Below are positions 53,488-63,975 of a DNA stretch of 64,000 nt, in pieces. This stretch comes from Microbulbifer rhizosphaerae (GTDB lineage Bacteria; Pseudomonadota; Gammaproteobacteria; Pseudomonadales; Cellvibrionaceae). The DNA lies in assembly GCF_014191725.1 (NCBI RefSeq), contig NZ_JACHWZ010000018.1, positions 37,928 through 101,927 on the forward strand, read 5' to 3'. Under the pieces are notes generated by a model. It saw nothing but the letters and a program-made list of their open reading frames with translations. It did no database searches and was not told the DNA's origin. How positions within the stretch are numbered: the stretch's first letter is position 1; every line of letters starts with the position of its first letter. The position numbers were made by a program, and so were the translations under genes.

Positions 53488-53910
53488 CTATGTTGCCAGC
53501 GCCAGCAACCACAGATAGAGGCCGTAGCTGGCCACGCCGGTACCGAAGATAAACTGTCCGATAAGCAGCGCGCGTATCGCGAAGGTGTATCGGACAAAGC
53601 TGCCCTTTTCCGCGCTGTCCCGGGTAAACAATCTGCACTCCTCCGGGAGATCGCCTTCCATTTTTTTGAGCCCTGGAACCGCCAGGCTGAGCAGCTCCCG
53701 GCTGCGCGCATCCACCAACCAGAAAACCGATGAGAGTATCACCACAAAACCGCCGAGCAACGCCAGGCTCAGGGGATGGAAGCCCTTTTCAACCGCGGTA
53801 AAGATACCGCCTTCGGCGAACATCGACAGAACCACAAAAAAGTTGAAACCCTTCAGCCGCTGCTCGGCGTTGAATCTGTAGTGCTCGCAAAGATACTGCT
53901 GTTCGTTCAC
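53488..53910 (-). CDS. Two- to three-helix membrane protein of unknown function
   Basis: About 140 aa. A cytoplasmic N-terminus (NEQQYLCEHYRFNAEQRLKGFN) is followed by a hydrophobic segment (FFVVLSMFAEGGIFTAV), a second (LSLALLGGFVVILSSVFWLVD), a polar loop with KKMEGDLPEECRLF, and a last helix (LLIGQFIFGTGVASYGLYLWLLALA). The start is GTG at 53910, supported by GGGGA seven bases upstream. The layout resembles small membrane-effector scaffolds such as SLATT-type proteins, but no firm match can be claimed. It is tightly packed in the same run of genes. Confidence 0.75.
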   Translation of the reverse strand: MNEQQYLCEHYRFNAEQRLKGFNFFVVLSMFAEGGIFTAVEKGFHPLSLALLGGFVVILSSVFWLVDARSRELLSLAVPGLKKMEGDLPEECRLFTRDSAEKGSFVRYTFAIRALLIGQFIFGTGVASYGLYLWLLALAT

Positions 53911-53926
53911 CCGATATCCCCAAAAC

Positions 53927-54460
53927 CTATTTATAGGAATATTCTGCACGCTCCAGGCGAAAGACGAAACAGTCGTCCTCGCCAAACCGGCGGCGCTCGA
54001 GAAATCTAAAGCCGATCCGCTCGTAAAAACGGTGCGCGCGAACATTGCTTGCCAACGGATCGATCAATACCGCCGTCACCGCCGGATCCGCGAAACAGCG
54101 GTCGAGCGCCAGTTCCATCATCCGGGTGCCGTAGCCCCGGCCCAGGTCCCGCGCCTCGCCGATCCAGATATCGATGGCTCGGAGGTTCTCCGGGACATCG
54201 CCCCAGTAGTGGCTGTCCTCCAATGCCGGATTGATAATCTGCATAAAACCGATCGGCCGGCTATCCAGCTCGGCGATCAGTTGCTCGCGCCAGTCGGGGT
54301 TGCGCGCCAGCTCCATCTCCCAGCCCCAGTCGTCATTCGGGTCTGCGGCGATCACATGAGGTTGTTCGTCCCAATGGCGCAGCAGGTCCAGATCGGCGGG
54401 AGTGGCCGGGCGCAGTTTCATGGCCGGCTGCCCGGGGGAGGTGGCTGGCGTATCGGACAT
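53927..54460 (-). CDS. GNAT acetyltransferase, AAC(6')-like
   Basis: A 177-residue GNAT protein of the group that includes aminoglycoside 6'-acetyltransferases and lysine/siderophore acetyltransferases. It shows LRPATPADLDLLRHWDEQPHV, WREQLIAELDSRPIGFMQI, IDIWIGEARDLGRGYGTRMMELAL (acetyl-CoA loop) and VLIDPLASNVRAHRFYERIGFRFLERR. Aminoglycoside resistance cannot be assumed. AGGAA lies seven bases before the ATG. It is 16 bases upstream of the membrane-protein gene and 30 bases after the esterase gene. Confidence 0.85.
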   Translation of the reverse strand: MSDTPATSPGQPAMKLRPATPADLDLLRHWDEQPHVIAADPNDDWGWEMELARNPDWREQLIAELDSRPIGFMQIINPALEDSHYWGDVPENLRAIDIWIGEARDLGRGYGTRMMELALDRCFADPAVTAVLIDPLASNVRAHRFYERIGFRFLERRRFGEDDCFVFRLERAEYSYK

Positions 54461-54490
54461 AGCTGTGTTCCTGTTGGGTAATTTTCAGGG

Positions 54491-55747
54491 TCAGGCTTCG
54501 GTGCGCACCAGAGCCGCATTAAGGATGTTCATCTGCCACTGCCCCGCATTTTGCCGCTCCGCCAGGGCGGCGGCCCTCCCGTAGTATTCGCGGGCCTTCC
54601 GGCGGTTATCCAACTGTTCATAGACACCGGCGATTTCCTGCAGGTACTTTGCCGAAGCGGAAAAACGGGACTCCGATTCCCGGAGTATTTCCAGCGCCCT
54701 CTTCGGGGAATCGAAATGGCCCGCATAGGCGGCCTGCATAATGATAAAATCTCGCTCAGACATGGGGAGATCCCGCCTCACCCGCGCAACCAGTGCGTCA
54801 ATTTCCCCGGCCCTCTCCCGGTTATACAACGCCCGAATCACGCTTTTTACGCTGGACGTCGGTATGGGCTGGTTGATGCCGAATGCATCCATTCGCGCCC
54901 TGTAATGCGCAAGGACACCATCCGGTTCCATTGCGGATATCTCGCTCCCGGACAGATACCAGCCCTCGAAGATCTCTTTCAGGCTGTCGCGCAGCGCGGG
55001 TAGGCCGACGGAGTTATGATTTTCATCCCCGTAACGGGTGAACTGCCATTCGATGCCCTGCACCTCCTTCCGGTCCAGCACTTCCAGGAATCCGTAGACC
55101 CCCATGCGGGTCTCGTCCGCCAGCGACAAGTGGAGGGTTTTTCCCCGATAGCTGTTCTTGCCGACCAGCTCCGCCGCGGTTTTTTCCAGTTGATGGTCAC
55201 CTACCCAGAGAGCGGGACTGATAGCCACGTAATGGTCGAAGCTGTCCGGCTTTTGCAGCAGTGCATTGATCGTGAACAGGCCACCGATGGACTGCCCCAC
55301 CAGCGTCGCGTTTGGCGCGGACCGATAGTGCCGGTCGATATAGGGTTTCAGCTCCTTCTCCAGGAAATTCAGGAATTGCCCGGCGTTACCTCCCTTGCCG
55401 TCGCCGTTGGCCGGAGTCATATTCTCCCGGTAGCGGAGTGTTCCCTTGTCGGCAATCCCGACAAGAATCACTTCCGGGATCATCTGCCCCTTGTTCGCCA
55501 GCAGATCGAGCATGCCGGACACGCCGTGAAAGTTATAGTCCCCGTCCAGCAGGTAGACCACCGGGTAGCTGGTGTCTTTATCGATCCAATAACCCTCAGG
55601 CAGGAGAACCTGTATCGCGCGTTCCTCCTGCAACACCTCCGATTTCAGGGTGATGCGCTCTCCGGGGGCATCGGCGTTGGCAGCCGCACCCAGAACACAG
55701 AGCAGAAGAAATACAACCATCGATTTGATGCCGACATTTTTATTCAT
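54491..55747 (-). CDS. Exported alpha/beta-hydrolase (esterase D/IroE-like) with C-terminal TPR-like region
   Basis: A 418-residue secreted esterase: signal peptide (SMVVFLLLCVLGAAANA), then a domain of about 270 residues of the putative esterase/Fes-IroE type with YPVVYLLDGDYNFHG, VILVGIADKGTLRYRENMTPANG, ATLVGQSIGGLFTINALL (nucleophile Ser) and YGDENHNSVGLPALRDSL (catalytic His). The last 100 residues are helical repeats (RALEILRESESRFSASAKYLQEIAGVYEQLDNRRKAREYYGRA) like a TPR. The substrate is unknown; related enzymes cut siderophore esters or acyl esters. Confidence 0.87.
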   Translation of the reverse strand: MNKNVGIKSMVVFLLLCVLGAAANADAPGERITLKSEVLQEERAIQVLLPEGYWIDKDTSYPVVYLLDGDYNFHGVSGMLDLLANKGQMIPEVILVGIADKGTLRYRENMTPANGDGKGGNAGQFLNFLEKELKPYIDRHYRSAPNATLVGQSIGGLFTINALLQKPDSFDHYVAISPALWVGDHQLEKTAAELVGKNSYRGKTLHLSLADETRMGVYGFLEVLDRKEVQGIEWQFTRYGDENHNSVGLPALRDSLKEIFEGWYLSGSEISAMEPDGVLAHYRARMDAFGINQPIPTSSVKSVIRALYNRERAGEIDALVARVRRDLPMSERDFIIMQAAYAGHFDSPKRALEILRESESRFSASAKYLQEIAGVYEQLDNRRKAREYYGRAAALAERQNAGQWQMNILNAALVRTEA

Positions 55748-55902
55748 TATTTACACTCATTGGAACTTTCTTCTTCCTGCTGTCAGCGGTATACCGATAC
55801 AAATCCAAAGCCGGTCGTCACAAAAAACGAGATAACCCTATTCACTTAGGGAAGAGCCACAACTGAGAAGGAAATCAATGTGCAGCGGCCACACTAATAC
55901 GC

Positions 55903-56235
55903 CTAACCGATCTCCACCAGCGGCTCACCCTGTTCAAAAAGTGCAACCGCTTCGGGCAAGACTTTTTTCAGTACAGTCCGCATATGATTGTTCGAGGTAT
56001 TGCCCAAGGTGACCCACAATACCTGTGGCGGCGGGCCATGTTTGTCGATCAGATAGGTGAAATCCTTGTCCTTGGTTATGACCACCGCCCCGCTCTTCCG
56101 GGCGGCAAAGAAAATTTCATGGTCCGCTGCATCTCGGTAACCCAGTCGTTGCACGGAGTAGGACTCGATGCCAAATTCCTCGGCAATCCACGGCGCCAGC
56201 GCAGGGGAGAGCTGGGCGTCGATCCAGAAAATCAT
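55903..56235 (-). CDS. DUF5615 PIN-like toxin candidate
   Basis: A 110-residue Mut7-C/PIN-like protein: MIFWIDAQLSPALAPWIAEEFG with the first acidic residue, AADHEIFFAARKSGAVVITKDKDFTYLI with the central Asp pair, and VLWVTLGNTSNNHMRTVL. DUF5615 proteins are nuclease-like and are paired with DUF433 proteins in putative toxin-antitoxin modules. It overlaps the DUF433 gene by four bases (ATGA). Confidence 0.85.
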   Translation of the reverse strand: MIFWIDAQLSPALAPWIAEEFGIESYSVQRLGYRDAADHEIFFAARKSGAVVITKDKDFTYLIDKHGPPPQVLWVTLGNTSNNHMRTVLKKVLPEAVALFEQGEPLVEIG

Positions 56236-56456
56236 GCGGCCAGAATCGGGTGGTCAACGCGTCGGGCGGCGAACTGTAGCGCGGCAGAGATGTCTTCCGG
56301 CTCCAAATCGGGCATTTCCGCCAGTACCTGCTCGGCGCTGAGCCCGTTTGCCAGCAGGTCCAGCACATCGGATACGCGGATGCGCATTCCGCGGATGCAG
56401 GGGCGCCCGCCGCACTGCTGTGGGTTTATGGTGATTCGTTCGCTCAGGGTAGGCAT
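56232..56456 (-). CDS. DUF433 antitoxin candidate
   Basis: A 74-residue DUF433 protein (RITINPQQCGGRPCIRGMRIRVSDVLDLLANGLSAEQVLAEMPDLEPEDISAALQFAARRVDH), a winged or ribbon DNA-binding-like fold that precedes DUF5615 toxins. The ATG at 56456 has GAGG eight bases upstream; longer readings lack support. Overlap with the toxin gene implies coupled expression, with antitoxin first. Confidence 0.87.
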   Translation of the reverse strand: MPTLSERITINPQQCGGRPCIRGMRIRVSDVLDLLANGLSAEQVLAEMPDLEPEDISAALQFAARRVDHPILAA

Positions 56457-56556
56457 ATCGGCAACCTCGTTGGTGCTACCTCCCAACTTTAGCGACCTTC
56501 CCCGCCCCAGGCAAACCGCAAGGTCGGGCATTGCCCGGCCTCTTTGATGGCGGTGA

Positions 56557-58494
<1,938 letters not shown>

Positions 58495-58577
58495 CATTTT
58501 CTCCCTTATTATTCAGATATCTTTCCATAATAGCCCGATGGCAATGGGCTTTCACACTAGGCGAGACCAATTGGCAG

Positions 58578-59501
58578 CTATCTGCCGATCAGGCCCTGAA
58601 GATGGGCGACGACGCTGCGGCCGAGCGCGCTCAATGCATAGCCACCTTCCAGCGCGGATACGATACGCCCGCCCGCATGGCGATCGGCGACCTTTTTGAT
58701 CGTTTCCGTAACCCAGCGGTAATCATCTTCAACGAAGCGCAACTGGGCCATGTCGTCTTCCCGGTGGCCGTCGAAGCCGGCCGACACGAACAGCATCTGC
58801 GGCCGGAAATTCTCCAGGGCCGGCAGCCAGGTATCCTCGACGGCGCGGCGCAGCCCGGCCCCGCCGGCGCCGGCCTCCAGCGGTGTATTGATCACATTGT
58901 CCGGCAGCTCGCCGGTGCCGGAAAACGGATAGTAGGGGTGCTGGAAGCTGGAACAAAGCAGGTAGCCCTCCCGCCCTTTCACGAAATCCTCGGTGCCGTT
59001 GCCGTGATGCACGTCGAAATCGACGATGGCGACGCGCTCCAGGCCGTATTGCTCGCGTGCCCAGGCCGCACCGATAGCAATATTGTTGAAAAGGCAGAAG
59101 CCCATGGCCCTGTCCCGCTCGGCATGGTGGCCCGGCGGGCGCACGGCACAGAAGGCGGAGGGTATCTCCCCGGCCATCACCCGGTCTACCGCCGACACCA
59201 CCGCGCCGGCGGCGTGTAGCGCGGCGTCCAGCGAAGCCGGATTCATGCAGGTGTCCGGGTCCAGCTGTTCGATGCCCTCCGTGGGCGCGCGCACAAAGAT
59301 GGATTCGACATAATCCGGATCGTGTACCAGCTCCAGCTGCGCGCGGCTGGCCGCCGCCGCATCGAAGTGACGCAAGGCTACATCGATACCACTGGAGAGC
59401 AGTTGATCGCGAATCGCATCGAGGCGCGCCGGACGCTCCGGGTGCTCTGCACCCATATCGTGACCGGCGCAGGCGGGGCTGGAAATAAAACCGACGGGCA
59501 T
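58578..59501 (-). CDS. Histone deacetylase family protein (AcuC/acetylpolyamine amidohydrolase-like)
   Basis: A 307-residue zinc-dependent deacetylase. Signatures are AEHPERPARLDAIRDQL, AVRPPGHHAERDRAMGFCLFNNIAIGA (tandem active-site His), VAIVDFDVHHGNGTEDF (zinc ligands), SAGFDGHREDDMAQLRF (third metal ligand) and SALEGGYALSALG. The enzyme may deacetylate Acs, as AcuC does in Bacillus, or act on acetylpolyamines; speA lies 3 kb away. It is 25 bases after panD and 83 bases before acs. Confidence 0.9.
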   Translation of the reverse strand: MPVGFISSPACAGHDMGAEHPERPARLDAIRDQLLSSGIDVALRHFDAAAASRAQLELVHDPDYVESIFVRAPTEGIEQLDPDTCMNPASLDAALHAAGAVVSAVDRVMAGEIPSAFCAVRPPGHHAERDRAMGFCLFNNIAIGAAWAREQYGLERVAIVDFDVHHGNGTEDFVKGREGYLLCSSFQHPYYPFSGTGELPDNVINTPLEAGAGGAGLRRAVEDTWLPALENFRPQMLFVSAGFDGHREDDMAQLRFVEDDYRWVTETIKKVADRHAGGRIVSALEGGYALSALGRSVVAHLQGLIGR

Positions 59502-59526
59502 GGCGGCAAGCCTCCTACGAGGAGAA

Positions 59527-59913
59527 TCAGGCTTCGGCCAACTGCACGGGGATGGTATTGGTACTGCGTTCCACCCGATTGCTTTCGTCCAGGTAAACCA
59601 GTTTCGGTTTGAAGCTGTCGGCCTCCTGCTCGCTCATCTGCGCGTAGGACGCGATGATGATGCGGTCGCCCACCTGCACCCTGCGCGCCGCGGCGCCGTT
59701 CATAGAGATGGTACCGGAGCCGCGCTCGGCGAGGATCACATAGGTGTGGAAGCGCTCGCCATTGCTCACGTTATAGATATCGATCTTCTCGAATTCGCGC
59801 AGGCCGGCCAGCTCCACCAGATCCTGATCGATGGCGCAGGAACCGTCATACCAGAGCTCCGCCTGGGTGACGGCGGCCATATGCAGTTTGCACTTCAACA
59901 GCTCAATTTGCAT
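59527..59913 (-). CDS. panD: Aspartate 1-decarboxylase PanD
   Basis: A 128-residue pyruvoyl enzyme that makes beta-alanine for pantothenate. The self-cleavage site is G-S in [16 protein letters not shown]; further family residues are [17 protein letters not shown] and [26 protein letters not shown]. The ATG at 59913 has GGGGGTG upstream; an ATG at 59925 overlapping the panC stop is less likely. It is the second gene of a panC-panD pair. Confidence 0.95.
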   Translation of the reverse strand: MQIELLKCKLHMAAVTQAELWYDGSCAIDQDLVELAGLREFEKIDIYNVSNGERFHTYVILAERGSGTISMNGAAARRVQVGDRIIIASYAQMSEQEADSFKPKLVYLDESNRVERSTNTIPVQLAEA

Positions 59914-59924
59914 TTTCACCCCCA

Positions 59925-60773
59925 TTAAAGTTGCAGGGATACGTTGTCGATCAACCGCGCGGCGCTGGTGTAGATGGCGCCGAGCACGGTGATCTCCCCG
60001 TCGTCGTCCGCGGCGGGCTCCAGGGTCCGGCTGTTGCAGATGGAAAAATAGTCCACGCGGAAACCCGCCTGTTCGATACGCTTCTTCGCCTCTGCCTCCA
60101 GGTCGGAGAAGTCGCGGCAGCCGCTCTCTATTTGCTCCCTGGCCCAGTTCAGCGACTGGTTGAGCACCGCCACCCGCGGGCGCTCCTGCGGGGTTATATA
60201 GCCGTTGCGCGAACTCATGGCCAGGCCGTCCGCCTCCCGGTGTACCAGCGCGGCGACGATCTCCACCGGAATGCACAGGTCCTCCACCATCCGCCGGATC
60301 ACCGCCAGTTGTTGGAAATCCTTGATACCGAATATCGCCTTGTGAGGTTGCACGATATTGAACAGTTTGGCCACCACCGTGGTCACCCCCTCGAAGTGGC
60401 CGGGGCGGCTGGCACCGCAGAGTACGTCGGTCATCGCCGGGCAGATCACCCGGGTCTGCTGGTCCATCCCGTTCGGGTAGATCTCGCTCTCCTCCGGGTG
60501 GAACAGGAAGTCGCAATCCGCGTCGCGCAGACGCGCGGTATCCTGTTCCAGGGTGCGCGGGTACTTGTCCCAATCCTCGTTCAGGCCGAATTGCAGCCGG
60601 TTTACAAAGATAGATACGACTACCTGGTCACAATGCTGCCGAGCGGTTTTGACCAGCTCGATATGGGCGTCGTGCAGGTTGCCCATGGTGGGCACGAAAC
60701 CGATAGTCTTGCCGGCGGCGCGGGCATCCGCCAGCGCCCGGCGCAGGCTGGCCACATGATGAAACACTTGCAT
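59925..60773 (-). CDS. panC: Pantothenate synthetase PanC
   Basis: A 282-residue ligase that joins pantoate and beta-alanine. Motifs: [82 protein letters not shown], and [16 protein letters not shown]. Two normally conserved positions differ (FVNPxQF is FVNRLQF, and GKDxQQ is GIKDFQQ), which is minor. panB is not visible here. The ATG at 60773 gives the standard N-terminus. Confidence 0.95.
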   Translation of the reverse strand: MQVFHHVASLRRALADARAAGKTIGFVPTMGNLHDAHIELVKTARQHCDQVVVSIFVNRLQFGLNEDWDKYPRTLEQDTARLRDADCDFLFHPEESEIYPNGMDQQTRVICPAMTDVLCGASRPGHFEGVTTVVAKLFNIVQPHKAIFGIKDFQQLAVIRRMVEDLCIPVEIVAALVHREADGLAMSSRNGYITPQERPRVAVLNQSLNWAREQIESGCRDFSDLEAEAKKRIEQAGFRVDYFSICNSRTLEPAADDDGEITVLGAIYTSAARLIDNVSLQL

Positions 60774-60915
60774 GCGATCTCTACCGCAGTGGGTGGATGA
60801 GCGCGGCATCATAGCAAAAAAAGATTTCGCCCGGTTCAGGAATGATTCAGTCCGCCGGGGACACACTGGCTACCAGTATTACGAGATGCCGTTCAACGGC
60901 ACTGGAGAGAGCACC

Positions 60916-61608
60916 ATGAAAAAGCCCCTGAACAAACTGACCACCATTGCCGCTATTGCCGGCCTGCTGTTGGCGGGACCGGCCTTGGCGGCGGACCGCG
61001 ACGACCGCTTCGGTCACAAGGGCCCGGAACGCAAACTGTCCCACGCCGCCGGCCCAGCCTACCGCGAAGATCGCGGGCACGACCGAGGCCGGGGACATCA
61101 CGACCGGGGCCGGGGACATCGAGACAAAGACCGGAGACACCACGACAAGGGCCGGAGACACCACGATAGAGACCGGAGGCACCACGATAGAGACCGGAGG
61201 CACCACAATAGAGACTGGGGCCACCGCGACAGAGACTGGGGACACCGCGACAGAAGGCATCACTACGGCGATCGCCATCACTACAAGCACGGCTACAGGC
61301 ACCGCCACCACTGGCGCCCGCACCACTACGGCTACGGCTACCGCTGGAACCGCCTGCCGAGAAACTTTGTGCGCATCAGCTTCGGCGGACTGGGCTTCTA
61401 TTACAGCGACGGCATCTTCTACCGTCCCCACGAGCACGGCTATATGGTCGCACAACCGCCGATCGGCGCGATAGTGTACAGCCTGCCCGCCTCCGCGGTG
61501 ACCCTGGCGTTCGGCGGCCATAACTACTACGTGGCCTACGATACCTACTACCGCTGGGATGCTCGCCACCGGGGCTACCGGATAGTGACCAACCCAGGTT
61601 TCTACTGA
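60916..61608 (+). CDS. Exported His/Arg/Asp-rich repeat protein with DUF6515-like domain
   Basis: A 230-residue secreted protein: signal peptide (LTTIAAIAGLLLAGPALAA), then about 75 residues of tandem charged repeats built from units such as RRHHDRD and HRDRDWG, encoded by 21-base DNA repeats at 61070-61260. A C-terminal domain follows (NFVRISFGGLGFYYSDGIFYRPHEHGYMVAQPPIGAIVYSLP ... YYVAYDTYYRWDARHRGYRIV) of the DUF6515 type. The His-rich region could bind metal ions, by inference. GGAGAGAGCACC precedes the ATG. It is divergent from panC and followed by a terminator. Confidence 0.85.
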   Translation: MKKPLNKLTTIAAIAGLLLAGPALAADRDDRFGHKGPERKLSHAAGPAYREDRGHDRGRGHHDRGRGHRDKDRRHHDKGRRHHDRDRRHHDRDRRHHNRDWGHRDRDWGHRDRRHHYGDRHHYKHGYRHRHHWRPHHYGYGYRWNRLPRNFVRISFGGLGFYYSDGIFYRPHEHGYMVAQPPIGAIVYSLPASAVTLAFGGHNYYVAYDTYYRWDARHRGYRIVTNPGFY

Positions 61609-61627
61609 GTTTTCAACCCCTGTTGCC

Positions 61628-61652
61628 GGCGGCCCTTGTGGCCGCCTTTTTT
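61628..61652 (+). terminator. Rho-independent terminator, plus strand
   Basis: GGCGGCC, a five-base loop, GGCCGCC, then six T. It lies about 20 bases after the repeat-protein stop. Confidence 0.85.
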
Positions 61653-61864
61653 GTGGGAAACGGATTGTGGCGCCCCACCCCATCGCTTGCGCTGGCGAAG
61701 TTTACTCCTACACTTCATCTGCAGCTTCTTCCACCCGGCAAAAACTGAACAAAAATTTAATTTTACCCGCTAAAAAACAGCGTTTTTCTTATCTATAGTT
61801 ATTGCTTTCCGCCCTTTCTGGGCCCAAGATTCGCGCCCCGAAACATTCCAACCAAACAGGCGCC

Positions 61865-63787
61865 ATGAAACAGCGACAAGTACAGGACTGGACCTGCGAA
61901 GACTCCGCCGAACTCTACGGAATCCGCAACTGGGGCGCCGGCTATTTCGACCTGGACAAGAGCGGCGAAGTGACCGTGCAGGTAGAGACTTCAAACGGTG
62001 AAACCCGTGCCGTTTCCCTGGTGGACATTGCCCGCGGCGCCACCGAGCGCGGCCTGGGTATGCCCCTGCTGCTGCGCATCGAGAACCTGCTGGACGCACA
62101 GATCGCCCGCATCAACGAATCCTTCGCCCGCGCCATCGCCGACTGCGGCTACCGCAATGTGTTTCGCGGCGTCTTCCCGATCAAGGTGAACCAGCAGTGC
62201 CAGGTGATCGAGGAGATCGCCAGCGCCGGACGCCGCTTCGGCCACGGCCTGGAGGCGGGCAGCAAGGCGGAGCTGATCGCCGCGCTGTCGATCCTCGACA
62301 ACACCGAATCGCTGATTATCTGCAACGGCTACAAGGACGAGGAATTCATCAACCTGGGCCTGCAGGCCCAGCGCCTGGGCGTGCAGATTTTCTTTGTGGT
62401 GGAAACCCCCTCGGAAGTGGAGACCATCATCCGCTGCGCGGAGCGGGAGCAGGTGCGCCCCAACATAGGGGCGCGCGTCAAGCTCGCCTCCAAGGTGGGC
62501 GGTTACTGGAACGCCACCAGCGGCGACCGCAGCATCTTCGGCCTGGGCAGCAACGACCTGATCGCCATGGTGGACCAGCTGCGCCGCCACGACATGCTCG
62601 ACTGCCTCAAGCTGCTGCACTACCACCTGGGTTCCCAAGTGCCGAATATCCGCGATATCCGCACCGGGGTACTGGAGGCCTGCCGCTACTACGCCGACCT
62701 GGTGGAAGAGGGCGCGGCCATGGGTTACCTGGACCTGGGGGGCGGCCTGGCGGTGGACTACGACGGCTCCAAGACCAATTACACCCACTCCAAGAACTAC
62801 TCCCTGAACGAGTACTGCGTGGACGTGGTGGAAGCCATCATGGGCACGCTGGACAGCGAGGGCGTCGCACACCCGGTGATTATCACCGAGTCCGGCCGCG
62901 CCACCGTGGCCTACTCGTCTGTGCTGCTGTTCGATATCCTCGACACCACCCGCTTCGAGCCGGTGGAGCTGGAACACACCAAAATCAACGAGGATGATCA
63001 CCCGATGCTGCGCAACCTGCAGGATGCGGTCAGCAGTGTCAGCGCGAAAAACCTGCAGGAGAGCTACAACGACGCCCTCTATTATCGCGACGAGGTGCGC
63101 GCCCTCTACCTGCACGGCCAGGTCAGCCTGCGCGAACGTGCGAACGCAGAAAACCTGTTCCTGCAGGGCGCACAAAAAATCCGCGCGCTGCTCGACGAGG
63201 CGGAGGAAGTACCCGTGGATCTACAGGCGCTGCCGGAAGTGCTGTCGGACATCTACTACGCAAACGTCAGTGTCTTCCAATCACTGCCGGACATGTGGGC
63301 CATCGACCAGGTATTCCCGGTGCTGCCGATCCACCGCCACGGCGAAGCGCCCACCCGCTCGGCGATCATCGCCGACATCACCTGCGACTGCGACGGCAAG
63401 ATAGACCGTTTTATCGGCCGCCAGGAGGAGCATCGGACCCTGCCGCTGCACCCGCTGAAAGACGACGAGGACTACATTCTCGGCGCCTTCCTGGTGGGCG
63501 CCTACCAGGAGACCCTGGGCGACCTGCACAACCTGTTCGGCGACACCAACGTGGTCAGCGTGCGCATCCACGACGACGGTACTTTCGACTACAGTCGGGA
63601 AATTCACGGCGACAGCATCGCCGACGTGCTTAGCTACGTGGAGTACCGGCCGCAGGACCTGTTCGAGCGCTTCCGCAAGCTCGCCGAGCGCGCGGTGAAG
63701 GACGGCAAGATCACCCCGCAACAGCGCAAGCAGATTTTGCACACTTATACCGCTAGTATGAGCGGCTATACCTATTTTGAAAAATAA
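61865..63787 (+). CDS. speA: Biosynthetic arginine decarboxylase SpeA
   Basis: PLP-dependent arginine decarboxylase of the fold III type, 640 aa, giving agmatine for putrescine synthesis. Motifs: VFRGVFPIKVNQQCQVIEEI with the PLP lysine, RRFGHGLEAGSKAELIAAL, LHYHLGSQVPNIRDI, YLDLGGGLAVDYDGSKTN, PVIITESGRATVAYSSVLLFDI, and DCDGKIDRFIG in the C-terminal part with the active-site Cys (ADITCDCDGK). Full family length. The 250-base region upstream is AT-rich (61735-61800) and probably holds the promoter. Confidence 0.96.
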   Translation: MKQRQVQDWTCEDSAELYGIRNWGAGYFDLDKSGEVTVQVETSNGETRAVSLVDIARGATERGLGMPLLLRIENLLDAQIARINESFARAIADCGYRNVFRGVFPIKVNQQCQVIEEIASAGRRFGHGLEAGSKAELIAALSILDNTESLIICNGYKDEEFINLGLQAQRLGVQIFFVVETPSEVETIIRCAEREQVRPNIGARVKLASKVGGYWNATSGDRSIFGLGSNDLIAMVDQLRRHDMLDCLKLLHYHLGSQVPNIRDIRTGVLEACRYYADLVEEGAAMGYLDLGGGLAVDYDGSKTNYTHSKNYSLNEYCVDVVEAIMGTLDSEGVAHPVIITESGRATVAYSSVLLFDILDTTRFEPVELEHTKINEDDHPMLRNLQDAVSSVSAKNLQESYNDALYYRDEVRALYLHGQVSLRERANAENLFLQGAQKIRALLDEAEEVPVDLQALPEVLSDIYYANVSVFQSLPDMWAIDQVFPVLPIHRHGEAPTRSAIIADITCDCDGKIDRFIGRQEEHRTLPLHPLKDDEDYILGAFLVGAYQETLGDLHNLFGDTNVVSVRIHDDGTFDYSREIHGDSIADVLSYVEYRPQDLFERFRKLAERAVKDGKITPQQRKQILHTYTASMSGYTYFEK

Positions 63788-63791
63788 GGCC

Positions 63792-63830
63792 CGGGACTCG
63801 GGACTCGGGACTCGGGACTCGGGACTCGGG
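63792..63830. repeat. 7-base tandem repeat (CGGGACT), about 5.5 copies
   Basis: Perfect tandem copies of CGGGACT begin six bases after the speA stop. The last copy runs into CGGGAAAAGAAT, which is also found exactly at 51393-51411 on the other strand. Confidence 0.9.
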
Positions 63831-63867
63831 AAAAGAATACGAAACGTAACTACTCACCCCGACAGTC

Positions 63868-63905
63868 CCCTCTCCCCCTTTGGGGGAGAGGGTTAGGGAG
63901 AGGGG
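63868..63905. repeat. Palindromic repeat CCCCTCTCCCCC/GGGGGAGAGGG
   Basis: An inverted repeat with a TTT centre followed by TTAGGGAGAGGG, a pattern common as a dispersed element in proteobacterial intergenic DNA. It lies just before the unreliable homopolymer end. Confidence 0.6.
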
Positions 63906-63915
63906 GAGCCGGTCA

Positions 63916-63975
<60 letters not shown>

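Noticed and set aside
53927..54460. Aminoglycoside resistance gene
   Set aside because: A GNAT of the broad AAC(6')-like group; substrate cannot be inferred, and there is no integron or transposon context.
63792..63830. CRISPR or regulatory iteron array at the end of speA
   Set aside because: A plain heptamer tandem repeat without spacers, replication gene or partition genes nearby.
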